Source of the DNA: Verrucomicrobiota bacterium
Lineage (GTDB): Bacteria; Verrucomicrobiota; Verrucomicrobiia; Opitutales; Seribacteraceae
Direction of reading: 5' to 3'
NCBI GenBank assembly: GCA_028343845.1
Contig: JAOLZO010000008.1
Coordinates: forward strand, 1 to 64,000
DNA: 64,000 nucleotides
Numbering within the stretch: the first letter of the stretch is position 1; each line of letters begins with the position of its first letter. The position numbers were made by a program, and so were the translations under genes. Positions 47,801 through 56,306 of the stretch are shown here, one piece after another. Under the pieces are notes generated by a model. The model did no database searches, was not told the origin of the DNA, and worked only from the letters and a program-made list of their open reading frames with translations.

Positions 47801-48826
47801 TTATTCGTTCGGGATGACCACGGGAGCCTCGAAAACTTGAGGCACTTCTCTGGTGATCGGTTCGCCAGTGACCGACCAAGTCTCAAGGCTCACCCTCAGC
47901 CCATTCTCAAAACGCGCCTCATAAGCTTTCCGTCCATTCTCGTGGAAGCCTGTAAAAACTCCGTTCTTCTGATCGTTCTTGAATATCCCGCTTTCTTGAA
48001 TGACCCCGTTAATCCACCAGCTCGTCGAGGGCCCGTTCAATTTTCCGTTTTCGTAAAAGATTTCCTTCAACTTGTTTCCATTGGTTTGCCAAGTCGTGTG
48101 TCTGCCTTCCATTTGGTCATTCAAAACTCCGTACTCCTTCCACTTCTGTCCATTTTCGCGCCATAAGACGTACATGCCGTTCATCTTGCCGTTGGCATAG
48201 GTATACTCTTTCCATTTCTTCCCTCCTTCATGCCACCAAACAACGGGTCCTTCTTTCTTCCCTTCCACAAAAGTGACCTCACGCAAAACCTCTCCGCTCT
48301 CGTAGTAGGTTTTCCCTTTGCCGTGCATTTTCCCGCCTTTCCAGGCAGTGTCTTTCAATTTAGGACCGTTATCGTAAAATTCGGACGCCAAGTACTTCCC
48401 ATTTTCGTCAAAATGAATTTCTTTCCACTTCTTTCCGGTTTCATACCACCAAGTAGTCGCGCCATACTTTTCCCCTTCCTTCCAATTGGCCTCCATCAGT
48501 TTTTGGCCATTCTCGTACCATTCGGTCCATAACCCGTTTCTCAATCCGTTCAAGACGCCATACTCCTTTTGCGAGGAACCATCAGGTCGCAAAACCTGAA
48601 CCCGGCCACTAAAAAGCTTTTCCGTATTTCTGTAGTAGATCAGGTTTCCATCGCTCTTCCGCCAACCAATCTCATCATTGGTCACGACCACTTCTTCCTC
48701 TGCCCAGGAAAAAGAACAGAAGCACATAAGCAACACTACGGAAGTGCAAAACCTCACGTAATCAAAGGTACTTTTTCTGCGCACAGGGTCAAGAGATGAT
48801 ATCAAGCAGGTTCGGGAGGTTTTCAT
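47801..48826 (-). CDS. Exported YwqK/MORN-variant repeat protein
   Basis: 341 residues. The N-terminus is long and basic before a hydrophobic core (CTSVVLLMCFCSFSWA) with a likely signal peptidase I site before EEEVVV. From residue 95 on there are about nine repeats of WYENGQ/WYETGK/WWHEGGKKWKE type, each 23-24 residues, the same MORN_2/YwqK family as the tandem genes at the window start but with more diverged copies and no near-identical DNA units. The C-terminus lacks the DGNG tail of that cluster. It diverges from the PHP hydrolase gene. Function unknown, likely a surface or periplasmic beta-repeat scaffold. Confidence 0.8.
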   Translation of the reverse strand: MKTSRTCLISSLDPVRRKSTFDYVRFCTSVVLLMCFCSFSWAEEEVVVTNDEIGWRKSDGNLIYYRNTEKLFSGRVQVLRPDGSSQKEYGVLNGLRNGLWTEWYENGQKLMEANWKEGEKYGATTWWYETGKKWKEIHFDENGKYLASEFYDNGPKLKDTAWKGGKMHGKGKTYYESGEVLREVTFVEGKKEGPVVWWHEGGKKWKEYTYANGKMNGMYVLWRENGQKWKEYGVLNDQMEGRHTTWQTNGNKLKEIFYENGKLNGPSTSWWINGVIQESGIFKNDQKNGVFTGFHENGRKAYEARFENGLRVSLETWSVTGEPITREVPQVFEAPVVIPNE

Positions 48827-49003
48827 ATTCCATAGACAACTTAAGAAGGCTCACTGGCGACGCAAATGCAAAGGGCGCGCACAGGAGGAATTCCGAACGA
48901 ACTCAGAGAAACCTTGATCAAACGACGTTGACGGTCAAATGAAGTAAGGATGGAATTTGGTCAACTCGGACATACGAATCCCAACCCAAGAAAAAATCAC
49001 CTG

Positions 49004-50059
49004 ATGAAACACTTCTTCTCCGCTCTCCTGTTGGCCCTGCCCTTCTTTTCCCATGCCCAGACATGGTACAAGGGCAACACCCATGCTCACACCACGCTCT
49101 GCGGGCACGCCGACTCGAAACCGCCGGTCGTGGCCCAATGGTATCATGACCACGGATACAATTTTGTCATCCTAAGTGAACACAACAAGTTCATCGACCC
49201 CAAGACAGTCAAACTGAAGGGGGTCGTCCGAAAAGACTTTCTCCTCGTCCCCGGCGAAGAAGTAACCGGGCACAAGACCATTCACAGCACCGCGATGAAC
49301 GTAAACCGGCTGATCCCTTGGAACTTCAACCACCAACATCGTTCGAAAATCATCCAAAAACACGTCGACGAAACGGTCAAGGCGGGGGGAGCCACCATCT
49401 TGAACCATCCGAACTTCGGTTGGGCGGTCCAGGCCAAGGACATGTTACCGGTCAAAAAGCTTTACCTATTCGAACTCTACAACGGACATCCTTCGGTTCG
49501 CAATTTCGGTGACCCCAGGCATCCCTCTACCGAACAACTCTGGGACGATCTTCTGACTCAAGGCATGACCATTTACGGAGTGGGCTCAGACGATGCCCAC
49601 CACTTCGCCGAGTGGGCGCCCAAGAAATCCAACCCCGGTCGCGGTTGGGTCATGGTTCAGGCAAAGGAACTGACTTCCAAAGCGCTGACAGATGCAATGA
49701 CAAGGGGGGACTTCTATTCTTCCTCCGGGGTAATGTTGAAAAAAGTAGTCCGGCATACCGATGAAATCTCCATCGAGGTAGACGAAATTGCCACGGACAA
49801 GGAATTGGCTTCCCCCATCCTTATCGGACGCGTTGTGAAAGAGGGAAAGCCCGGCTACTTAGTTGAATTCATAGGCCCCAGGGGGAAAGTCATCCAATCG
49901 AGCCTTGAGACGAAGGCTTCATGCCCAGTCCACCTCCCCTACCTGCGATGCAAGGTGACTCGTCGCATAAAGAGGGAGGACGGTTCCCTGCTTGAGTACT
50001 ATGCGTGGACTCAACCGGTATTCACGGACCAACGGGCAGAGAAACAAGATCACGAATGA
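49004..50059 (+). CDS. Exported PHP-domain metal-dependent hydrolase
   Basis: 351 residues from the ATG at 49004, which opens with signal peptide MKHFFSALLLALPFFSHAQ; the longer frame from 48950 would hide it. PHP motifs: KGNTHAHTTLCGH (metal His pair), LSEHNKF, NHPNFGW and GSDDAHHFAEW. PHP enzymes are phosphoesterases or related hydrolases; secreted members with a C-terminal beta domain (residues about 255-345 here) are common in Planctomycetes and Verrucomicrobiota. Substrate unknown. Confidence 0.85.
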   Translation: MKHFFSALLLALPFFSHAQTWYKGNTHAHTTLCGHADSKPPVVAQWYHDHGYNFVILSEHNKFIDPKTVKLKGVVRKDFLLVPGEEVTGHKTIHSTAMNVNRLIPWNFNHQHRSKIIQKHVDETVKAGGATILNHPNFGWAVQAKDMLPVKKLYLFELYNGHPSVRNFGDPRHPSTEQLWDDLLTQGMTIYGVGSDDAHHFAEWAPKKSNPGRGWVMVQAKELTSKALTDAMTRGDFYSSSGVMLKKVVRHTDEISIEVDEIATDKELASPILIGRVVKEGKPGYLVEFIGPRGKVIQSSLETKASCPVHLPYLRCKVTRRIKREDGSLLEYYAWTQPVFTDQRAEKQDHE

Positions 50060-50135
50060 GAATGGCAAATCAGCCCGAAAGGTTTGAATTCCCCCAAAGC
50101 TTCGTTTTAATATGACCTAGTATCCAATCCTTTTG

Positions 50136-50594
50136 ATGAACCCTAAAACGCATACTGCAAATTCCGCTCCCACGAGGCGCTTCCTCGTCGACGCATTACG
50201 GGCAACCTCCGAGCGACTTGAGAAAAAGGATACGGAGTACCAGTGGGGTCATATGGGTCAGTGCAACGCCGGTCATCTCATTCAGACCATCACCGGCATG
50301 AGCAGTTTTGAAATCGTTGAATCAGTGGATTTCAAACTGGACGAATGGTCCGAGCATGCAACGGACTATTGCTCCTGCACCGGAAGCAAGGTGGAGGATA
50401 TCTTTCTTGCCATGGAAAGGCACGGCATGACTCACTCGGACATAGTGAAATTGGAAAACTTGTCGGATCAAAAGATTTTGGAAAACCTCAACGGTGGATT
50501 CCGATACCTTCGTCGCAACGTCAAGGAAGACGTCATCGAATATATGCTAAGCTACGCAGACTTGATCGAGAAGTCGCAAACCATCCCAAAATAG
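50136..50594 (+). CDS. Conserved-looking hypothetical protein with two Cys motifs
   Basis: 152 residues from the ATG at 50136. No signal peptide or membrane segment. It contains WGHMGQCNAGHLIQ and, 45 residues later, DYCSCTGSKVEDIF, so a Cys/His metal site is possible. The rest is helical and charged (RRNVKEDVIEYMLSYADLIEK). I do not recognise the family. It lies between two genes for exported hydrolases with short gaps on the same strand, but no shared role is evident. Confidence 0.75.
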   Translation: MNPKTHTANSAPTRRFLVDALRATSERLEKKDTEYQWGHMGQCNAGHLIQTITGMSSFEIVESVDFKLDEWSEHATDYCSCTGSKVEDIFLAMERHGMTHSDIVKLENLSDQKILENLNGGFRYLRRNVKEDVIEYMLSYADLIEKSQTIPK

Positions 50595-50674
50595 GTTGCT
50601 TGCCTACTGATATTTGAGGGATTTGCTTTCTTCCATCTTGCAATGGTCGCCCTTTGGCAACTATAGGAGTCCAC

Positions 50675-51709
50675 ATGAAATCAATATCCTACCTTATCGT
50701 TTCCCTTGCCCTCCCCATTCTTTGCATCTCGGCCAAGAAGCAATTCTCCGGGACCTACGTCGACCCCAAGGATCCCAACATCCCGGCCGACTTTGCCTTT
50801 CAAGGAGAGTATTCGGGAAATGGGATGGGAGCTCAGGTCATCGGACTCGACAAAGGAGCATTCCAGGCCGTTCTTTACCCGGGAGGATTACCTGGGGCAG
50901 GATGGGACGGAAAGAACAGGAGCCTGCTTAGTGGAAAACTGGAAGGTAAGAAAGTTACCCTAAGCCCCGCCGATGGAAACAGAAAGTACCTTGCGGGATC
51001 AGCGGAAGACTTTAGCGCGACCAAAAAGTTTCCCCCCGAAGGTCACAAACCCTATTCCGGAAGCATTTCCAAGGGGAGCTTGACCCTGGGCAAGAATCTA
51101 AACTTGAAGAAAATCACAAGAACGCCCCCGACTATGGGTAAAAAGGCGCCCAAGGGAGCAATCACCCTCTTTGACGGCTCGAACAAGGACGAATGGCAAG
51201 GAGGCCGGTTGGACGAAAAAACGAAATTGCTCAACACGGACGGTTCGGACATCCGCACCAAGAGGAAATTCAACGACTATCATATGCATATCGAATTCCT
51301 GCTCCCTTACCGACCGGCCGCCAGAGGTCAAGGCCGGGGAAACAGTGGCTTTTATCAAATCGATCATTTCGAGGTCCAAATCCTCGATTCATTTGGCTTG
51401 GAAGGCGTACACAACGAATGCGGTGGCATATACTCGATCAAGGACTCGGACGTGAACGCCTGCCTGCCTCCACTGAGCTGGCAGGCTTACGACGTCGACT
51501 TCACCAATGCCCGTTCAAAAGATGGAAAGAAAGTCAAGAACGCCAAGATTACCGTTCGGTTGAACGGCCTTGTCATTCATGAAAATTTCGAGATCCCCAG
51601 AAAAACCGGTGGTTCAAGGGGAGAGCCCGAAGGCACGCCTGGTCCGATCAAGTTACAAGGACATGGCAACCCCCTTCAGTTCAGGAACATCTGGATCGTC
51701 GAGAAATAA
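50675..51709 (+). CDS. Exported DUF1080 (3-keto-disaccharide hydrolase-like) protein
   Basis: 344 residues from the ATG at 50675, preceded by a good AGGAG eight bases upstream, one of the few clear Shine-Dalgarno sites here. Signal peptide MKSISYLIVSLALPILCISA. The C-terminal 190 residues form the concanavalin-like DUF1080 domain: ITLFDGSNKDEWQGG, YHMHIEFLLPY, RGNSGFYQIDHFEVQILDS, WQAYDVDFTNAR, GPIKLQGHGNPLQFRNIWI. The N-terminal 150 residues are an additional beta-rich region. DUF1080 proteins are abundant in Planctomycetes and Verrucomicrobiota and linked to sugar degradation. Confidence 0.9.
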   Translation: MKSISYLIVSLALPILCISAKKQFSGTYVDPKDPNIPADFAFQGEYSGNGMGAQVIGLDKGAFQAVLYPGGLPGAGWDGKNRSLLSGKLEGKKVTLSPADGNRKYLAGSAEDFSATKKFPPEGHKPYSGSISKGSLTLGKNLNLKKITRTPPTMGKKAPKGAITLFDGSNKDEWQGGRLDEKTKLLNTDGSDIRTKRKFNDYHMHIEFLLPYRPAARGQGRGNSGFYQIDHFEVQILDSFGLEGVHNECGGIYSIKDSDVNACLPPLSWQAYDVDFTNARSKDGKKVKNAKITVRLNGLVIHENFEIPRKTGGSRGEPEGTPGPIKLQGHGNPLQFRNIWIVEK

Positions 51710-51797
51710 GCTAAGGTTTCGACACGAGTCCCAAGCATACCGGGCACGGGCTAGAAACGGGTTGCCCGGCAGGCTTGAGCTTTCCGGTCTTTGTGGT

Positions 51798-51821
51798 AAC
51801 GAGGCAAACCGTAACCTCGTT
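51798..51821 (+). terminator. Weak candidate terminator after the DUF1080 gene
   Basis: AACGAGG and CCTCGTT can pair around a 10-base loop, and TTTT follows five bases later. It lies 89 bp after the stop codon. The remainder of the 51710-52001 gap shows no ORF with coding character or other clear signal. Confidence 0.3.
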
Positions 51822-52001
51822 GCTGTTTTGGTTCACTGACAAAAGAAAGTTTCAGGAAGGATCCAAACAAAAAACGCCCCGGAGCTTCACCGAACGAAGA
51901 TTGACCTGTCGTGCAGGGGAATCCATTTAGTGTTTTTATCTATTTAAACTATTTCTCGCAAAAACCGCCCTCTTGGGTTATCTTATGGAAGAAGTTAGCT
52001 C

Positions 52002-52565
52002 ATGAACTCCAAGGGAAAAATGCAGAAAAAAGCGCCGCTCGTCATAGGAGATCGAGTGATAGAAAGATTTCCAATTGGCCAAAGAAAGCGAATCGGAGAA
52101 ATCATGTTCGTTATTGAGGGCAGAAGACGAAAATTCGAACTCTTGCAACTCAACCGTCACGATCTTTCGCCTCTTCATCGACACAACAACGAACAATTAA
52201 AATTCTTCCGTCTGAGGGAAGATCAATGCAAAAGGTTGAACGAATTCAAGTACCGCGAGAAGAAAACCTTTTGCATCGGTGACGTGATCAAGCATAAAGG
52301 CCATTTACGAGTTCGCTATGGGAAGATCGTTAGCTTCGTTCATCCGGAAGGTTTGTACACCGAGTCGAATGAAAAAGGATATAACGGGAAGGACTTGATC
52401 GAGTGTGTGGAAATCGAACCGAGAAAAGGCCTGGCCATCAAGCTAGACTCCGATGGGGATCTCAAGCGCTTCGTCATAGGACCGTCTCACTGCAAGACTT
52501 GTGAGATCTTGCCGATGGATAAAAAAGGCGGAGTAAGAATCAAGAACTTCAGGGAAATCCAATGA
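52002..52565 (+). CDS. Hypothetical basic protein
   Basis: 187 residues, rich in Lys and Arg, no signal peptide or membrane segment. Beta-rich short segments recur (VIGDRVIERF and CIGDVIKHKGHLRVRYGKIVSF), which suggests two SH3- or KOW-like barrels, possibly nucleic acid-binding; this is inference. A CKTC pair occurs near residue 167. GGAAGAAG lies upstream of the ATG as a moderate ribosome site. Not recognised as a named family. It stands alone between gaps of about 290 and 160 bp. Confidence 0.6.
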   Translation: MNSKGKMQKKAPLVIGDRVIERFPIGQRKRIGEIMFVIEGRRRKFELLQLNRHDLSPLHRHNNEQLKFFRLREDQCKRLNEFKYREKKTFCIGDVIKHKGHLRVRYGKIVSFVHPEGLYTESNEKGYNGKDLIECVEIEPRKGLAIKLDSDGDLKRFVIGPSHCKTCEILPMDKKGGVRIKNFREIQ

Positions 52566-52724
52566 GGCACTCCCAACATACCAAGCAAATGAAAACGCAT
52601 TTTCTCCTTGATGAACAATCGGGTCGACCGCCTTAGAACTTAAGACCGAGAACCTGCAGAAGACAATTCATCCCCGGTGCCACTCAATCCGAGAGGCACT
52701 TGGCTTCCATTACTCTCCTTAAAG

Positions 52725-53027
52725 CTACCAGTTCTTCAATAGCTCTTCCCAATAACCGTCCAAGCTTTCGGAACTGGAAAAGGACTTGGTCACAGATGCC
52801 TTGGGGTCTTGAGCGTCGTGATAGAAAAACAGTATCTTATTCTGAGCCTGATCTTTCTTAAATAGGTAGACTTGGCTCTTATTAATGCAAACGGGATGCC
52901 CGTTTTGGTCAACGCCCGCCTTGATTACCTTTAGCTTGGCTTCCGATTTCTCGAAGATCGCTCCCATAAAAAGGGAAGCCGCCAGCACGCAAAACAACCC
53001 AATTACCACTCTTTTATTTCTATTCAT
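52725..53027 (-). CDS. Small exported or membrane-anchored hypothetical protein
   Basis: 100 residues from the ATG at 53027, chosen over an upstream start because GGAG lies nine bases before it. MNRNKRVVIGLFCVLAASLFMGAIF is a signal peptide or anchor. The mature part (KVIKAGVDQNGHPVCINKSQVYLFKKD...) is a single small domain with one Cys and several aromatic residues. No family recognised. It diverges from the TPR gene. Confidence 0.65.
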   Translation of the reverse strand: MNRNKRVVIGLFCVLAASLFMGAIFEKSEAKLKVIKAGVDQNGHPVCINKSQVYLFKKDQAQNKILFFYHDAQDPKASVTKSFSSSESLDGYWEELLKNW

Positions 53028-53196
53028 ATTGATTTTCTCCATCCGTTATTGAAGTTTTAAAACTCCTAACAATAAAAGATGAGAGCAAATGGCAAAGGGA
53101 TTTCGATTCTAAATCGTATTTTTTCCTTTCCATTCGCTATCTTTCCCTTTCGATTCTACCTGTTGCCTTTCCTTCTCAATAAATTATTTTTCAAGT

Positions 53197-53979
53197 ATGA
53201 AAAAGCTGCTCTCCATCCTCGTCGCTTCAATCCTTCCGGTTTTGTCCACCTTGGCGCAACCCAGTCTCGGAGATTGGGCTAACCGCCACCGGGTGGCGGA
53301 CAACCTCTGTAAACTTGGAAACTACGAGGAAGCCGTAAAGCAGTATGAACTGGTACTGAAGGGGCGACTCCCCTTTCAAGGTAAAAAACATCGCGACATA
53401 GGGTCCACTTACAACAATACAGGGGTGGCTCTTTACTATTTGGGGGAGACGGAAAAGGCAAAGAATGCCTATGAACAAGCATTGCAATCACTTTTGCCTG
53501 CACTTGGAGCCAATCACCGTGACGTCATAACCGTTCAAACAAACCTCGCCTTTATCGAGGAATCCAAAAACCAGTTCAAGAAAGCGCAAAAAAGCTTTGA
53601 AGAATGCATTCGAAACAAGCTTCCTAAAATCGGAGCCAAGCATACTGAGATTGCGGATTGCAGGGAAGGATTGGCTTTGGCCCTTCAAGGGCAGGAAAAA
53701 TACGTCGAAGCGTTGGAGCAAATCAACCTGGCTTTGACAGCCCGCGTAGACAAATTCGGGGAAAACCATACCGATGTCGGAGCATCCTATTCATGCATCG
53801 CCCTTATTCTGCTCAATCAGGGAAAATTCGACAAGGCTGACAAGATGGACAAGAAAGCCCGCAAAATCCTCGCTGAAACAAAAGGGCTATACCCTCCCAA
53901 CAGAAATAAAGTTGCTCGGTTTAATCCCGAACCTGCCGAAATCCTCAGAGCAAAAAGCAAATCCTTGCGGTTGCCGTGA
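53197..53979 (+). CDS. Exported tetratricopeptide-repeat protein
   Basis: 260 residues. Signal peptide MKKLLSILVASILPVLSTLAQ. Residues 30-235 hold about five TPR units of the kinesin-light-chain type (LCKLGNYEEAVKQYELVL, NNTGVALYYLGETEKAKNAYEQALQ, LAFIEESKNQFKKAQKSFEE, LALALQGQEKYVEALEQINLAL, IALILLNQGKFDKADKM), separated by the GxxHxD-type linkers common to that subtype. It likely acts as a periplasmic protein-interaction scaffold. The stop overlaps the GTG of the next gene. Confidence 0.8.
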   Translation: MKKLLSILVASILPVLSTLAQPSLGDWANRHRVADNLCKLGNYEEAVKQYELVLKGRLPFQGKKHRDIGSTYNNTGVALYYLGETEKAKNAYEQALQSLLPALGANHRDVITVQTNLAFIEESKNQFKKAQKSFEECIRNKLPKIGAKHTEIADCREGLALALQGQEKYVEALEQINLALTARVDKFGENHTDVGASYSCIALILLNQGKFDKADKMDKKARKILAETKGLYPPNRNKVARFNPEPAEILRAKSKSLRLP

Positions 53980-54503
53980 TCGGGGCAAAACCCAAAAGAA
54001 AGCTTTGTCCGGTCCGAATAAAATCGGTCAACACCTTGGTTTCCTGGATAAGGAACGAAGTCGAGCTGTCCACATGGTCGGGAAACACTTTCCGCAAAGG
54101 TTTTTCACGCAAAAGGATGCAGGAGCACCTGAAACGAAAAGATCTGCATTCCTTCGCTCAGTTGGACGATGAAGGAAACTTGCTTTGCTATGCCGATATC
54201 GTGCAGGGCAAAGAAAGAACAGGCATTCTCTGCCGTGTAATCGTTCGCCCAAATCGGAGAGGAAAGGGTTTGGGGAAAGCTTTTTGCGAGGATTTGCTCA
54301 CATGGGCAAAGGAGAAAGGGGGTTACCGCAAGGTTCACTTAAACACCTTTGGACGCAACACGGCGGCCATGTCCTGCTATAAGGCTTTGGGGTTTAGACC
54401 TGTATTTGTAAAACCAAAATGCCGGAAGGTCGGTGATGAGTGGCAGGATCTCGTCATCATGTCTCTGGACCTGCCCTCTTTCGATCCTGCCCGAAAGAAG
54501 TGA
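53976..54503 (+). CDS. GNAT-family N-acetyltransferase
   Basis: 175 residues starting at a GTG that overlaps the TPR gene stop (GTGA). The acetyl-CoA-binding motif A is VIVRPNRRGKGLGKAFCEDL (about 90-109), followed by the B motif HLNTFGRNTAAMSCYKALGF. The N-terminal 60 residues are basic and variable. Substrate unknown. It ends in another GTGA overlap with the NUDIX gene, so three genes are translationally coupled. Confidence 0.85.
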   Translation: MIGAKPKRKLCPVRIKSVNTLVSWIRNEVELSTWSGNTFRKGFSRKRMQEHLKRKDLHSFAQLDDEGNLLCYADIVQGKERTGILCRVIVRPNRRGKGLGKAFCEDLLTWAKEKGGYRKVHLNTFGRNTAAMSCYKALGFRPVFVKPKCRKVGDEWQDLVIMSLDLPSFDPARKK

Positions 54504-54976
54504 GCGGGGGTGCAAAAACCAGCGGAGGTCTGCTCCTGTTCGATAACGCCTGCGAAGAAGGCCCACTGATGCTCGTCGCCCACCCGGGGGGACCTTTCTT
54601 CACGAACAAGGACGAAGGCTGGTGGAGTATCCCCAAAGGGGAACCCGAAGATGGAGAGGAGATCTTTCAGGCAGCCTTGCGTGAATTCGAAGAAGAAACA
54701 GGCTTGGCCCCGAAAGGTCCCTATATCAAGCTTGGGGATATCTTGCAAAAGAACGGGAAACGCGTCTATGCCTGGGCATTCGAAGGCACTTGGCCAGCAG
54801 GGAAAAAACCCGAGTGCAACGAAATCACGTTAGAGTTCCCCAAGGGGTCGGGCAAGACCTGGACCTTTCCTGAAATAGATCGCGCATTAATGCTCAATCC
54901 CGTTGCGGCCAAAAAAAAACTGAGGGTAGAGCAAGAGCCCTTCATTGACCGCCTCCTTGAAAAACTACCCAAATAG
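54500..54976 (+). CDS. NUDIX hydrolase
   Basis: 158 residues from the GTG at 54500, which overlaps the GNAT stop. The Nudix box GEPEDGEEIFQAALREFEEE (about 47-66) followed by TGL matches Gx5Ex7REUxEExGU. The context, with WWSIPKGE and KKRVYAW-like strands, suggests the subgroup that includes diadenosine polyphosphate or NTP pyrophosphatases. It carries a C-terminal Trp/Glu-rich region. Cytosolic. A longer frame starting at 54440 is in the body of the GNAT gene and rejected. Confidence 0.85.
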   Translation: MSGGAKTSGGLLLFDNACEEGPLMLVAHPGGPFFTNKDEGWWSIPKGEPEDGEEIFQAALREFEEETGLAPKGPYIKLGDILQKNGKRVYAWAFEGTWPAGKKPECNEITLEFPKGSGKTWTFPEIDRALMLNPVAAKKKLRVEQEPFIDRLLEKLPK

Positions 54977-55038
54977 CCAACACTTGAAGCAAAGGAAGGT
55001 TTGAAAATATCTCATCAGTAAGCTAGCCTGTTTTTGCA

Positions 55039-55650
55039 ATGCCAGAAATTAACCAACAAACAAAATCACCCCATCAAAACCAATTGCGTTTTGTTGGACT
55101 TCTGCTCGTCATAGGTCTTTCCCGCCACATCCCTCTTTCTTACCCGGAATTATCCAATTTCTCGCCCATCCTCGCCCTTGTGCTCCTCTCTGGCGCAAGC
55201 CTTCGAGGATATTGGTCCTGGGTCACCCCGCTTTGCGCAATCTTGGTCACCGATCTAATCATCAACCCCTCCTACGGTTTAAGCCTGCTTGAACCTTTCA
55301 TGCTCGTTACTCTTCTATCTTATTTTTTGATTTTCCTCCTTGGAAAAAAACTCAGTTCGACAAGAAGCCTTGGAAAACTGATCGGAGGCGGCATCGCAGG
55401 AGCCCTTCTTTTTCATTTCATAACCTGTGGTTTCGCATGGCTTGGAAACCCTGCATACGCAAAATCGGCAAGCGGTTTTCTCCAAGCATTAACCATAGGC
55501 GAACCAGGGTTTGCTCCCGCCTACCTTTTTCTCCGCAACACCTTGGCCAGCACGATTCTCTTTACGGCAGCGCTCGGATGGATTGCCCTTCGAATCAAGG
55601 CGCCCGCCTCTCCCGCCATAAGCAACCCCAGACCTGTCAGCTCCAATTAA
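55039..55650 (+). CDS. DUF6580-like integral membrane protein
   Basis: 203 residues with about five hydrophobic segments. The pattern SRHIPLSYPELSNFSPILAL, followed by SGASLRGYWSWVTPL, TDLIINPSYG and LGNPAYAKSASGFLQALTIG, matches the DUF6580 family of bacterial membrane proteins, related to ECF-transporter-like folds. No direct substrate evidence. It stands alone, converging on the RNA methyltransferase gene with a 23-bp gap. Confidence 0.75.
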   Translation: MPEINQQTKSPHQNQLRFVGLLLVIGLSRHIPLSYPELSNFSPILALVLLSGASLRGYWSWVTPLCAILVTDLIINPSYGLSLLEPFMLVTLLSYFLIFLLGKKLSSTRSLGKLIGGGIAGALLFHFITCGFAWLGNPAYAKSASGFLQALTIGEPGFAPAYLFLRNTLASTILFTAALGWIALRIKAPASPAISNPRPVSSN

Positions 55651-55673
55651 GGATCAGTTAACACACCCTGGCG

Positions 55674-56258
55674 TCAAGAGCCGGAAGAAGAGAAGGATCT
55701 TTGTCGGCGGATTTCGAAAAGACAAACACCAGTAGCTACCGAAACGTTCAGGCAGTCTACGCCTCCAGTCATAGGAATGTTCGCCAACAGGTCGCAATTG
55801 TCGGCAGTCAATCGTCTGATTCCTGTTCCCTCAGCACCAACCACCAGACCAATCGGACCCTGCAAATCAGACTCGAAAATGGAATGCTTCGCTTGATCGC
55901 TGGTACCTACCAACTTGACGCCGAGCTCCTTGAGCCGAGCCATGAAGCGGGAAAGGTTTTTGGCCCGGGCAAGGCTAAGCGACTCCGCCGCCCCAGCTGC
56001 CACATGTCGTACGACTTCCGTCAACCCAGCCGAACGATCGGTTGGAATCACGACCAAATCAACCCCTGCCCCATCTGCTGAACGCAAACAAGCCCCGAGG
56101 TTTCGGGGGTCCTGAACTTGGTCCAAAAGTAGAACGAAAGGATCGCCATCAAAGGACTCGATAAATTCAAGCGCTTCGTCTTCGTTCAGAGTCGAGATGC
56201 TAGCTTGAGGATTACCATGGGTTTTCCTGCCCAAGGATTTGGAAAATCGGCGCCCCAT
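55674..56258 (-). CDS. TrmH/SpoU-family RNA 2'-O-methyltransferase lacking the N-terminal domain
   Basis: 194 residues from the ATG at 56258 (a TTG precedes it). The three SPOUT knot motifs are clear: LDQVQDPRNLGACLRSADGAG (motif 1), VVGAEGTGIRR (motif 2) and IPMTGGVDCLNVSVATGV (motif 3). The best functional match is RlmB (23S Gm2251) or a related TrmH enzyme, but the ~70-residue substrate-binding domain that precedes the knot in RlmB is reduced to about 40 residues. It lies 48 bp after cysI on the same strand. Specificity uncertain. Confidence 0.85.
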   Translation of the reverse strand: MGRRFSKSLGRKTHGNPQASISTLNEDEALEFIESFDGDPFVLLLDQVQDPRNLGACLRSADGAGVDLVVIPTDRSAGLTEVVRHVAAGAAESLSLARAKNLSRFMARLKELGVKLVGTSDQAKHSIFESDLQGPIGLVVGAEGTGIRRLTADNCDLLANIPMTGGVDCLNVSVATGVCLFEIRRQRSFSSSGS

Positions 56259-56306
56259 CAATGAATAACCTTATGAGGAAGGGCTTCAAGCGCCGGGATT
56301 GAAATT

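Noticed and set aside
48950-49003. 18-residue N-terminal extension of the PHP protein
   Set aside because: It would bury the signal peptide that starts at the ATG at 49004.
53079-53282. 67-codon hydrophobic frame in front of the TPR gene
   Set aside because: It runs into the TPR gene in another frame, has an A/T-rich upstream composition that creates Phe/Leu codons, and no ribosome site.
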